From Smallanthus sonchifolius (Eukaryota; Streptophyta; Magnoliopsida; Asterales; Asteraceae), in assembly GCA_023525975.1 (NCBI GenBank), contig CM042019.1:79110344-79174343 (forward strand): a stretch of 64,000 nt of DNA, in the 5' to 3' direction. Shown in pieces: positions 11,957-23,309 of this stretch. The position numbers and the translations under genes were made by a program. Numbering within the stretch: the first letter of the stretch is position 1; each line of letters opens with the position of its first letter. The notes beneath the pieces were generated by a model. It did no database searches, was not told where the DNA came from, and saw nothing but the letters and a program-made list of their open reading frames with translations.

Positions 11957-12066
11957 AGCTTTAAACTTTGAGCTACTCGGGGTTTGACGTATTCTTGTTC
12001 AAACTCGAGGAAGCTATAAACTTTGAGTTACTCGGGGTTTGACGTATTCTTGTTCAAACAAGAGAG
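11957..12066. repeat. 55-bp tandem duplication
   Basis: Copies at 11957-12010 and 12012-12066 share CTCGGGGTTTGACGTATTC and differ at a few bases. Confidence 0.85.
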
Positions 12067-12857
12067 AGCTATAAACTTTATGGGTAACCTGGAGGGTATG
12101 CCATCTACTTAGGACACCCATGTATGGGGTTGTGCCACCTTGTTAGTCTTTACTCCCTGATTTGCTTTATCATCTAGACACACAATTACTTATTAGCAAC
12201 TCATACATGAAAACAATAATAAACCAAATGTTTTTGGGTGTTTCCCCCACCTCTGTAACCACACACAATAGAATGATCTATACGGACCATACGACGATTT
12301 GAGTAATTACGGGTGCACACGTAATTACAAAAGTTAGCGCATGGAAAGCATAGTAAATTCTATCATATGTGATGACATAAAACCTATAGTGATATACAAT
12401 AACGAAACTAATGTGATATGACAGGTACATAGGGGATATACCGCTGGTATTCCTACATATAGTGCTCCAGTCATATTGTCAGAAGTAACGTTGTCCGTAT
12501 CACGTAGGGTTTCCTATTACTTTGACCTTAACCAATAGTTGTGAAATTCTTATCCAACGACATTACTCGAACATCTTAGACTATATCCTAAACAAGTTTA
12601 GATCTTAAAATTCATATCATCCTAATTACAAGTGATGCATCCCATCATTTGAGTCCAAAATCGTTCTAGGGCAATTTTCCCCTTATTTCTACCCAAACAA
12701 AATCCACTACCACCATCCATACCAAACACAATGACTTGACCTGAACCTTGTCATCAACTATACTCCTCAAACCGACAAGCAAAACTAGTTGAGAATCCAA
12801 ACACACATCTCCTTTTCCTCGACCCTCCTCCTAAACAATTTCGGGACGAAATTTCCT

Positions 12858-12871
12858 AAAGGAGGGGAGAC
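12858..12871 (+). other. Polypurine tract of element A
   Basis: AAAGGAGGGGAGAC directly precedes the 3' LTR start TGTAATCC. The upstream GGGACGAAATTTCC is the usual gypsy context. Confidence 0.85.
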
Positions 12872-15443
12872 TGTAATCCACAGGAAATTCCGACCTTTAT
12901 TTTTCCGAAAAATTGTAATTTCATTATTTTATGATTCGTATTTTTGAAGGTATCCTATTTATTCATTATAATTCATTAGTGTGCATACATACTTATATGA
13001 TTGTTATGAAATAAATATATATATCTTGTTATAATAATCAAATCTAAACTTACAAGCCTTGATTATGAATTGATATCCTTTATATGTTTACTTCTAAATA
13101 TATATGTAACTATATATATATACACATGATAAATAAACCACTTAAACAATTTATTATGAAAATATAACATTGTTAATTAACATTGCTAGTGTTTTAAATT
13201 ACTAAAGGTAAATAAAACAAACAAGTATATAATTACATTTATCAAACATTTTAAATATAATTATGTTGATGAAATAGAGTCATAAACATAAAATTAATGA
13301 GCACTTAAGTTAGAAATGTTATGAAATTAAAAAGTATTCTTCATTTTTTTGCATCCTAGTCCTTATAACAAATTAAATTTCGTGAATAAACCCCTGATCC
13401 TACCCTATAAGTAGAGCCTTATTCTCATGTATTATTCGCATCTCAACGATCCTCTAGGGTTCTCTAGCTACTAAAGGTCGTTCTTCTCATCTTTTGAAAA
13501 ATTCTAGCTTCAATCCTTCCATCCTAAGTAAGTTCTTCTTATGTTCTTTCTTGTTCATACTTTTCCTTACAAAAAAAATCCCTCATAACTAGCTAGATCT
13601 ATAATCCCTAACATGTTAATGTTATAATCATAGACCTATCCAAGATCAAAAACCCTATTTCAATTAAACTTGTTCAAAGCTTTTATTTAAAAGATTGGTT
13701 TGATCTTTCTTGTTCCTTTCAATTTCAAAAATCATGTTTTTACTAAAACTCCTTATTTTCAAATTAAATTATTTAATATTCAATTTCTATCTTTACTAAA
13801 CTCATATTTCCACTTTAGCCCATATATTTTCCAAACACACCCTAAACTTGGTTAAATATGCAAATAGAGTAAATTTCAAACCAGTATGTAGTTATCTGGC
13901 AAACACTAAAGTTCTGGCTAGGAAAATACGGGGTTCTGATCCGACTAACTCTTTTCTGGGAACTTTTCTGTTGTAGGTACTACTCTGGAATGATAACCAT
14001 TCTAGTGTACAACAACCACTTTCAACTAATTATGATTATGATTATAAACCCATTTCCTTGCAAATATTGATACAAATTTTTATATATAATTTATTTTTAT
14101 TATATGAGAACATTTAAAACACAATTCTATAATTTTAATTAATAATTAACTATAATTTAATTATTAATTAACTAGAACATTATTATTATACTTTAAATTT
14201 TGGTTTTATATACCAATTAAATAAATCATTATTTTTTGAACATTTATTTTTCATAAATCAAATGAAAGGTTTTATTCATTTATTTGTGTAATAAATTATT
14301 TAATTACTCAACTAATTATTACTCAATTATTTATTTATCCATTTATTATTTGTGTAATAAAGAAAACTACTAATTTATTTATTTGTGTATTTATTTACAA
14401 ATAAAAAGAAACCTAATTATTTATTCATACATTTATATAATTATTATAAACCAACAAAATTCTTATTCATTTTTTCACTTATTACATTACAATTATTTAT
14501 CAAAGATTTACATAAAATATTATTTGCAACTCAAATAATTATTTTATTATTAAAATGAGGACACCCACATCAATCTTCCCACACATTTGGATTCCCTATT
14601 TCATTTGTACAACTCATTGATACATATATTCCATCAAACATAGGTTAACCTTGTGGTTAGCTAGAACATTTGTGCAACAAATAACATACTTGTATGACAT
14701 TCAAGCTACTCATTGCAAGGTGAGTTTACATAGCCCCTTTTTACTATTTTTACTTTTGGGGTGAAACATGTTTACAAACGCTTTACTTACACAATTCAAT
14801 ACCTATGTTCTTATGCTTTGATCTTTATGCTTTATGTCTTGAACTACCTGTTGACCATTACATGTGTTTATGTCAGTACATTCATTAACTTGCAGCCCAA
14901 GCCTAAGGTAGTACCTAACATGATCATTTATACGGGAATCCGAAACTATAACTTACCAAAAAACCTTGACGGGTTTTGTTGGGTATCAACTTACAACTTG
15001 GGTATCATCTTACCCCTTTTTCTTAAAATGGCAATCGGTGGGATTGCGTATCTAGTTTTCTATTACAGGATTGAATTATACGCTTGGAACCTTGTGTGTT
15101 TTCACATATATGCTTTAGACATGCTTTGAACATATTGAATTGTAAAAACTATACTTAACTTTGTTGGTGTCAAAACCTATGTTTCTCACCAACTACTTGT
15201 ACTTGGCTTTTACTTGCATGTTTCAGGTGCACCTGTTTGAGGACACTACTTGCTCACTTAGGATATGGAGCTAGTTTGAATTTAATATATTTTATGTTTT
15301 GAACGTTTCGTTTTCCATTTTCCTCTTGTGTTGGATGCTTTAAATTTGATTAATAAATCTCTTCACTTTAGTTAGATGATCATGAGCTTATGAACAACTG
15401 CGTCAGCCCCGGCGTATAATCCGCCGCCGGCCGGGGTGTGACA
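12872..15443 (+). mobile_element. 3' LTR of element A
   Basis: Starts TGTAATCCACAGG and ends GGGTGTGACA. It is colinear with the 5' LTR and contributes the complete U5 end that the 5' LTR has lost. A 122-codon frame at 14761-15129 is the LTR counterpart of the frames at 8346-8762 and is not treated as a gene. Confidence 0.85.
15407..15440. repeat. GC-rich terminal hairpin of the LTR
   Basis: CCCCGGC at 15407 pairs with GCCGGGG ending about 15436, just inside the LTR end GTGTGACA. A similar CCCC...GGGG arrangement is at the matching end of LTR D (50537-50565). Confidence 0.55.
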
Positions 15444-15803
15444 TGTCCGGGTTTCTTGCACTTCTGACACACAATGCTTTCACATGTGCCCGTGTGGTGA
15501 TAGTTGCACTTGTTGCATTTCGGGATTTTGCCCGTGTACACCTTCTTCTTAGATGAACCTACCGTGTAGGCTTTCACCGGTCCTGGCTTCTTCTCAGCGG
15601 TTGGCATGGAGCTTTTACCAAAGTTTCTCTCCAGTTTCCTATTATTGTCAAAACTCTTCTCAACAGCTCCATTTTTTTCAAATGCTCCCTAACGAACTCC
15701 CTAGTCCCTCAAGTTATGAGCCAATCGGATTGCACCTTGAAGTGAGGTGGGTTCGGTTGATGTCACCATATTCTGAATTTAGGGTGCAAGTCCCCAGAAG
15801 TAC
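15444..15803 (-). pseudogene. gag: gypsy-1 gag, zinc-knuckle segment
   Basis: Reading leftwards, the translation gives an end-of-capsid segment (LQGAIRLAHNLRD) with stops, then KPGPVKAYTVGSSKKKVYTG and the Cys/His cluster CNKCNYHHTGTCES followed by CQKCKKPGHV. This is nucleocapsid of the same gag whose other parts are at 6326-6478 and 47542-47945. The fragment is bounded on the left by element A (TSD TGTCC) and on the right by the Athila LTR (TSD AGTAC), which shows that both inserted in the same host gag. Confidence 0.88.
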
Positions 15804-17436
15804 TGATGTCGCCCAGACGGTCTATAAAAACTAATAAATAAAACCTAATCTAGACTCCTAAGTAATAAATGGAGTACCTATGAACTAAACCGCACTGACA
15901 GACAAGTGTACCTATCGAGTGTAGCACAGCTTAATGGTAAACCGGAATATCGAACCCTAGAGATACTACTATAGCTAACTATATTCTAACTCGGACTAAA
16001 GATGATTGATTGGGGGGGGGGGGGTTTCTACACTATTGATTAACTAATAATACCGACTACTAAAGATCGACTCTAACTATCAAACAAGGACTCGAGAATA
16101 TCAGGAATGGGAAGAATACCACCTAGGTCGGAATCCTACTTGCAAAGCACAAACTTCTACCAGTTATGGAAACTATGATGGATCTGGGTATCTAAGGATA
16201 ACAGCTCTAGACAAGTGGATCCCTAATCACTTTCAGGGTGTCACCAACTAAGAAACTCTAAAGATGCAGTAACTCACCAGATAGTCAGATTACCTTTCAG
16301 TCTCTCCATCAATGATAATGTACCCAAAAGACAAATCACCTCATCAGTCTCAATGTCCACAATACATCAAAGATGCATGGGGTAATCTCATATCAACAAG
16401 CTATGACTCGGACTAGCAACAATCACTAAGAACCTAAGGGAACCTCCTCTCAGACAATTCACACTCGGAATCCTAATACGAAGACTAACCGATTACCTCT
16501 CACCTTTCGAGTATCGAGATAAGATGAACACTCAAATCTATTGAACTCTTAACTACAACTACTATGGCTACTACGTCTAGCAAAACATACAAACAACCAC
16601 AAACACATAGTCTATGATCTAGATATGCTATTCAAACCGGAAGACATCCATAAATAACATACGGAACTTATAATCAATTGCAAAACAGATCTAAACATGC
16701 ATATTCACCATAATAACCAATCCAAGATATTTACAAAATCATTAATCCAACATTCGAATCCAAAAACCGATAAAAATCAAGTCTTTAACATGTATTCATC
16801 AAAGACCCAGGAAGTATTAAAGTTTTAGCCTAGAATCATACATAAAACATCCATAACAGAAGTAATCAAGTCAAGCATAGGTTCAAACCCAGAAAACAAA
16901 GATAAAGATTGAATCTTGAAAATCGAATACGCTAATCTAACGAACCCGAAATCCAAAAGCTTTAAACTTGCACTTGATTTCACTTCCAAGCTCCCAAAAT
17001 CGCCTCTAAGAACTGCTCTGATGGCTGAATGATCTAATTTTTATCACAATAGCCTTCAAATTCTTTTAATTTGACCGATTAGGGCTTTTTGCAGAATTTT
17101 ATGGCCCTTGCGTACCGCAAGGCAGTGATGCTGGCCCTTCGCGTACCGCGAAGGACAATATAGTCGGGCGCCCTTCTGGCTTTTCTCGCTTACAGCGAGA
17201 CATATCTCCTCCTCCTTCGCGTACCGTGAAGGATTGATTTTCCATATTTTTGACTTTAATTTCTTGGGACATTCTGGCTTGCTCGGTTTCTTCGTGATTT
17301 GACTTTATACTTCACACGAGCTCCTGCAAACATAACAAAAAATCAAATGTACACTAAAACGACTAAAAACGAATACGAAACTATCTAAAAATGCACGAAT
17401 ACAATGGAATAAAGATGTGTGTTTCGCACTACATCA
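15804..17436 (-). mobile_element. 3' LTR of the Athila-type element
   Basis: Colinear with 45917-47541. Differences include a G13 run (16012-16024) where the other LTR has six G, and a few small indels. Four palindromes sit in U3 at 17106-17232. Confidence 0.92.
17106..17232. promoter_or_regulatory. U3 palindrome array of the Athila 3' LTR
   Basis: Four palindromes lie 200-330 bp from the LTR start: CCTTGCGTACCGCAAGG (17106-17122), CCTTCGCGTACCGCGAAGG (17136-17154), TCTCGCTTACAGCGAGA (17184-17200) and CCTTCGCGTACCGTGAAGG (17214-17232). The same four occur in the other LTR with arms mostly kept and centres changed. Confidence 0.85.
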
Positions 17437-17913
17437 AACATCCCCACACTTAACCTTTTTTCGTCCTTGAAAAAATCTGTAATGGAATCATAACTGGACA
17501 TAGCTTTCACAATCTCAATTATTCAATTAGCACAAATATACTCACGCGTTAAAAATCAAAAATTGATGTTTCTTTCCGATTAAACCCGACCACCAACTTT
17601 CAAGCCCTCGTTTTGTGTTCAAATTCATTTTATACAACATATCAATCTATCTATGGGACTCACACTCGAAAGCTAAAACTCTACCTAATCCCGTCTCACG
17701 GTCATGTCTAGGCACGGATTAAACCATATAGATTTCACCCACCACGTTAAACTAAGATTTACAGATTTTAGAAATTAAAATGATCAATGAATGAATGGAT
17801 GAAATGAGCATTAAATTAAACAGATGAACTTTCATCTAGAGGCGTTTCAACCAAGTTGCTATCCCGGAGGGTAACACATAGACTATAGTTCTAATCAATT
17901 AAGCACTTAAGAA
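17437..17913 (-). other. Athila 3' tail with polypurine tract
   Basis: Next to the LTR the minus strand reads GGTTAAGTGTGGGGATGTT (17437-17455), the usual Athila polypurine tract. The remaining 450 bp holds no frame. The border with the copia-2 sequence is not sharp; I place it at the end of the extra ORF. Confidence 0.6.
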
Positions 17914-20900
17914 TCAAACCAGTGGTGTTTCAATCAGGCTGGAACCCGATAGTTTCTCAAGGTAGTCTGCATCCTCAACTTGAGGAATGAGAACTTCTAT
18001 CCACTCCTCCCTCATCTCCTTTGCAAGTTTAGAGTCAGTAATTCTAAATTTGGCTTCTTCAACCTTCTGTCTCTCTCTCTCTTCATCTTCTTTATTTAGT
18101 TGTTCCTACAGCTGGAGAGCTAGAGCTTCATCTTCTTCTATTTGAGAAGCTGCATGAACCTAAACTTTTTTTGCATCCAGAGATCTTGCATGCATTTGGA
18201 TTTGTTGTTCTCTGAAGAGCATGGCAACTTTTCTATCCTGATCTCTTTTAAGCTATGCCATCTCTTCTTCTTCTTCTCTTTCCCTTCCTCTTCTTTCCAC
18301 CTCTCTCTTTTCTTCTTCAATCATCTTCTCTTCTTCTTCTTTCATGATTCCCTTCCCCTTGTCTCTGTTGGATGCCTCTGCTTCAGCTTCATAGACCACA
18401 ATAGCAGATGAGGAGGTTGCTATTAAAGTCTCAGCATAAGCTTCATTGGCAATTTGTGGAGTAGACAGGGGAGGAGCATTTTCTTCTACTTCTTCTTCAT
18501 CAACATTCATAGACTTCCATTCCTTCATGATATTCAGTCCAGTGGTCTTTGCAGATAATGTTTCAGTATTAAGCACAACCTTTGGAGAGGAAGAAGGTGA
18601 CCCGGATGATTCAGAGGATGACTCCACTCCAATCCATCCACCATTCGTAAGGAAAGACTCAACAAGTTCTATCATTTTTCGACTTCTGGATGAGTCAAAG
18701 TCAAAAATTTGTGATCTTAGCTCCCAAACTTTAACAATCTCTTGGATGTTGTTGATTTCAAAGGATGATCCATTAGACAAGAAGAATTTTATTCCCGTGG
18801 GATCAGTGTTAGACCATCCATAGACTTCAAGACCTCTGACTACCTCATTGTACAGATGTCTCCTTAAGCTCAAAACTTGATCTTCGGTTAGGACCCTGCT
18901 TCTTATCAATCCCAGTCTTTGACTTCTTCTTTCTTGTGCTGCACTTGAGGACTCTGCTTCTTCATCCTCAAGCCTGGGATAAGCCACCTTCTTAGTTTCT
19001 TTAAGAAACCTCTCAAATCTAGGCATATTGTCTTCACATATATCATGAAAGCGTTCAATGGCAAGCCTAGCAGACAGATTCTTGGAGGTATTGATGCATT
19101 CAGTCAGGTGCATGGCCCAGATGTCAAAATATGCTTAAATTGTCCCAATTGTGTTTTTGAACACCAGCAAACTCCCATCTAATCCAAAATCTTTCAGATG
19201 GGCCATCATATCCCCATGCTAGGATTGTGTCAAACTCTAGATTGTTTGTTGTTAAAGGGAACTCGGGGGCTATGACTCTCCTGGAGATGTTAGCAGCAGA
19301 TTCAAGTATTTTGACTTCTGGAAATGCTTCTTCTTTCCTTTCTATCTCCCTCTCCTCATGAAATACTTATTCTACATTCCTGGGAACTATTCTCCATTCT
19401 TTCAAGACCTCTTCCTCTTCATCTCTGGAGTCTTCCCATTCAATCTCCTGAACTTGAATAAAAGAGGGCTTGAAGGTTGTACGTTGAAATTCCTCTTGTT
19501 CTTTGAACCATTTTTCCAAGCTATCATCGTCATCTTGAAAGCTTTCCTCCCCCTTTTTGGTTGCATCAGTAAGCAAAGTTGAATCACTTTGAGTGCCTAC
19601 TGATACAAGGGAGGTAGAAGCAGAACTGGTACATTTGTGGGACTCATGTATAGAAGCTTGGTGCCTTAATTTAGACACTTCAGCCTCCATCATAGCAACC
19701 CTAGCCGTTAATTCCAAGTTTTGCAGTTTCAGATTGTCCTAATCCACAGATGTGGAATCCTTAAAACTGGATGGGGCCTTATGCCTAGCCTCTGCATCCC
19801 CATCACCCTGGTTTTCTTGGCTCCTTGGATTCCTCTCAGTGAAGAATGTTTCAATCGAAACGTTCTCACTGTAAGTTGCCATGGTTGGGGTCTTAAAGAT
19901 GTTATCAATGTCCTTCTGGACCAGAAGTAGTGATATCTCCTTCCATATCCACTCTATCATGACTCCCAGAATGGACCTTCTCGGGTGATGAACTTTCGTT
20001 GGGTACATTGGCAGCCAAGTCAATCAGTACGTCCTTTATAGTGGCATTTAGAGATAGTGCATCATCTTGACTAGGTGCCACTGCACCTAAGTTCAAAGAA
20101 GAAAAAAGTATAGGCTTATTGGAAATTTCTACAGACCCGGGATGTGGTCTTGATCCTAATAGGGATCCTTCCAAGGAAGTTTCCCTAGTAATGTGGGCAT
20201 CCTTTTGATATTCTCACCAGGATGTTGTGATTCTGGATGAGAGCTTTCAGGTTGGGACTGGGCCTCTGAGCCAAGAGTAGAAGGATTCTTCTTGCTTTTT
20301 TTTTCTTTTTCTGGTATAACTTGCCACAAATGGGAACCTTTGTTCCAGTCAGGCTTGAAGAGTGGGGTAAGTATTTATTATACCTGTGCACTCTCAGGAG
20401 GTTGCACATGGGATCGATAAAGGGAAGCATTGGTTGTTTGTTTAGGCTGTGAAGTGGAGGGTGTGGGATCAGTATCAGCTGGGGCTGCTGAAATGTCACC
20501 CTGGGTACTTTGTATGTTCCTCATTGTAGATAACAATGGAACATTGACCCTGAGAACTTTGCTTAAACTGTTCTCATGCTTTTAAAAATGTTATTTTTAT
20601 CTCCCCCTATCATGTAGATTCTTGCAGGTTTGGAAAGATCTTTTAGTTCATTGTTAAAAACTTCCTGTAAGAACCTAGGGTACATATAAAAAGCTTGTTT
20701 TGCCCCTCCTGAAGGTTGTATCTCAAACCTTCAAAAATCAAGTGAAAAAAATTAAATCCTTGGGCAGTGATCATACCATGAACTGCAGATTCCAGTCCAG
20801 AGTTGAGTTGATGCCATCCACTCCTCTTTTGCGATATACATTGAAGAAGAGTGTGGCACAGGTACTTACAGGGAGGACCCATCAGAGCTTTTTCAATAGT

Positions 20901-21287
20901 GTATTCTTCTTGATTTCTAGTGTACCCTATGGATACAAAGGTCCTCATGTATTCATCTTTGGTGTAGGAGTTGGGAGCACCGACATCTTGAAGCTTGAGA
21001 TGATTTCTGAGAGTTGCTTCAGAGACGATAATGTCTTTCCCGTCTACCTTGGCTTTGATTTGGGGAATCCCCTGTTCAGTGGAGTATGAGGCAGAGTTCC
21101 AGAAATCTTCCATGTGAGAGATGTATATTGGTGGGTTGACGGTTAGAGCAAAGTGTATTTTTGATCGACACAGGAAGTTGATCATTTCATCAAAACCCTC
21201 TGATTTCTTCCCTTTTACCAGATATGCTGTGAGACTGTGGTATGTTGAAAATTTATTATTAGGGTTGTTGATGTCAACGTTTGCCAA
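17914..21287 (-). pseudogene. Sirevirus-like extra ORF (aORF) of copia-2, decayed
   Basis: Fragments 21287-20643, 20499-20185, 20174-19905, 19717-19367 and 19113-18253, plus the tail to a TGA at 17914-17916, join into one protein of about 1,100 codons with stops and frameshifts. The first 200 residues (EGFDEMINFLCRSKIHFALT, then YISHMEDFW, SEATLRNHLKLQD, FEGLRYN) align by eye with the aORF of copia-4 at 63341. The middle is low complexity. The end is Glu/Arg-rich and probably coiled coil (MKEEEEKMIEEEKREVERRG). The start is TTG where an ATG is expected. Orientation and order place it after the pol of copia-2, which is deleted. Function unknown; it sits where some copias carry an env-like gene, but I see no signal peptide or membrane segment in this part. 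Confidence 0.7.
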
Positions 21288-21414
21288 GAGGATGAAGTTT
21301 GGAGAGAAAGATGAAGCTTTTGATAGTTGGTTATGGATCTAGGGAGCTTTGAATGCTTGAATGCGGGGGAGAAACAATGGAGAGTTAGGTCAGAATTTAA
21401 TGTGAAGAGGTAAA

Positions 21415-23203
21415 TAACGTGGCAAAAATAATAAATATATTATTTTTAATCGAGGGTAAATAACGTGGGTAAATAATATAAATATAATTATATTATTTAA
21501 GAATTTGAAACGTTTCATAGAGTTTATAAACGTGGCAAAAATAATATAAATATTATTTATAATTGGATTCACGGTTTGAAAATAATGTAAATACATTATT
21601 TATTTGTAGTCGAGGTTTGAAAATAATATAATTATATTATTTTAAAAGTGGGAATACAATTAAAAAAATAAGTTATAAATTCAAACCCGAGCCCTCGGGT
21701 GGTTTCCGGTGTTAAAACACATTAATATATTATTATAATAATATAGGGATTATTTTTATAAGATTAAAATAGTGAAAAAGCCCCAAAAAAATAAAATGCA
21801 GGAGACCGGACTTGAACCCGGGTCTCCTGCGTATGGGTCATGTGCATTACCAAGTCCGCCCGCTAGGGTATCGCGACAGAAATCGGATTGGAATGCTTTT
21901 AACATATGATTCCCCTGTGATTTCTTCCCCTATCGCGACCCGTCCCCAACTCCCCTCCTAAATCATCAAATTTGATCGCGATAAGCTAAGGGATCAAATA
22001 GGTTTTGTTCTATGATGAATTTCGAGTCTGTGGGTGTGATTATTTGCAAAAATCGTTGAGTTAAGACTGTTAATTTCGTGTTCAAACATTAGAAACCCTA
22101 GGTTGTTAACTCAAGATCAAAATGATCGATTTTGATAAGGTTATGGATTAGAATCATAGGGCATTCACTTGTTATAGGTTTGTGAACCTGTTTGTGTAGC
22201 TCAATTAGATTGATTTTGAGTTTAAGTTTAAAACCCCCAAATTGTTTTGATAACAAACCCTAGATTCTGGATTTAGTTAAATTCGATATTATAAGATCAA
22301 ATTATCATAGGGCTTTCAAAGAGTAGATCGTTTCAAAGCTATCCATATTAATTAATTGGATTTAGATCGAGTCCAGGGTAGATTTCGATTAAACCCGAAT
22401 GTTGAGAACCCTAGAATCGGTTCTTGTTTGAATTGGTCATATAAGCCCAATTAACCATAGGGCTTTCAATCTATTGACAAAAACGAAACTAAGGGTGAGA
22501 ACAATTACCAGAATTGATATCGGATTGTAGGTGCTCGACTAAAACGGACTCCGACGGTGAAGAATTTGATCCCCAACTACTGTAACTCCTTCTCTGATGG
22601 AATTGTGTACGCAGAAGTTTTAGAGTGATTCGTCTAGTGTGTGTAGATGTTCGATTGTGGGAATAACGATCGAATTTGATGAATAAGTGATAATGGACGA
22701 CGGTTATGACATGATTACTCACGATTGGAGTTTAGTTCGCAGTAATAATGATGATGAATGCTTTAATGGTGTCGTTAAGGGTGTTCAATGTGTTACCGTT
22801 ACTGATTTGAACTAAAATCAGTTGAAATCCACGAAATCAAGCTCAAGGTCATACGGTTTGACTTTCAAAAGTTAATGCAAATCAAAATTGAGTTAATTAC
22901 AGCCTTAGTCCCTTTGATTTCATGCACTTGAGTTTAGAAATCGGGAGAACAAGTCCCTTGGGTGTGAGTTAGGTTAAGAACAGGTTAGTTTGACTATCAA
23001 AAGTCAACAGGGACACAAGTATCTAATTTTTTACTTTACCAAGTCAATTAGAATTGAGTTTGGACTTATTAGACAGTTAGTCCTTGTAGTTAGGATATGA
23101 AGAAATGATAGAAATAGTCCTTGAACTTTGAGATAAGGTTAGATAGGTTAACTTTAACTGGACTTGATTAACAGAGTTAACTTGAAAAGTACGGATTGTC
23201 ACA
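21415..23203 (-). mobile_element. 3' LTR of gypsy-2, truncated
   Basis: Begins TGTGACAATCCG at 23203 and matches 29020-30522 of the 5' LTR closely, but stops at about 21415, where aORF sequence starts. It keeps a block of about 280 bp in U3 (about 22857-23135) that is deleted from the 5' LTR. Its tRNA-like module is at 21785-21870. Confidence 0.85.
21785..21870 (-). other. tRNA-like module in the gypsy-2 3' LTR
   Basis: On the LTR sense strand there is a B-box-like GGTTCAAGTCC (21808-21818) at the tip of a hairpin with arms GGAGAC and GTCTCC. A weak A-box-like segment lies about 40 bases earlier, and a T-rich run (TTTTATTTTTTT) follows. No full cloverleaf forms, so it is not called a tRNA gene. 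Confidence 0.5.
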
Positions 23204-23290
23204 TCATACCCTAGTTGAGAGAATTTTCGTCCCGAAAATTAAAAAAAAATTCTGGGTGTCACATCATCCCCTAGTTGAAAGAATTTTCGT
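23197..23290 (-). repeat. Duplicated LTR/polypurine junction of gypsy-2
   Basis: TGTCACATCAT plus about 40 bp of flank occurs twice, 60 bp apart (23197 and 23257), so the purine tract CAACTAGGGGATGA and the LTR start are present twice in tandem (the inner copy reads CAACTAGGGTATGA). Confidence 0.85.
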
Positions 23291-23309
23291 CCTGAAAATT
23301 AGAATAGTA

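Larger units (their letters stand above)
6479..15443 (+). mobile_element. Element A: gypsy-type LTR element without pol
   Basis: Two long direct LTRs flank 3.9 kb that contain a primer binding site, a scrap of gag and a polypurine tract, but no protease, RT or integrase. The element begins TGTAATCC and ends GGGTGTGACA. The flanking 5 bp are TGTTC (6474-6478) and TGTCC (15444-15448), a one-mismatch target duplication inside gypsy-1 gag. It is best described as non-autonomous and would depend on proteins from a related gypsy. Solo LTR D (50529-53216) is a diverged relative in inverted orientation. Confidence 0.85.

Noticed and set aside
8346..15129. Paired hydrophobic frames in both LTRs of element A (8346-8762 and 14761-15129), possibly a small membrane protein
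   Set aside because: They lie wholly in LTR sequence. One copy has a stop, and the differences between the copies are largely amino-acid changing, as expected for neutral DNA.
18142..18823. Plus-strand Ser/Phe-rich frames near 18.1-18.8 kb
   Set aside because: They mirror the Glu/Lys-rich coiled-coil end of the minus-strand aORF.
17914..21287. Assigning the extra ORF to the Athila element as its env-like gene
   Set aside because: Its N-terminal domain matches the ORF that follows a copia pol at 63341, and it lies where the lost 3' part of copia-2 should be. The alternative is not fully excluded.
21785..21870. A functional tRNA gene
   Set aside because: The T-arm-like hairpin is extended by the acceptor-like arm and no full cloverleaf with a plausible anticodon loop forms.
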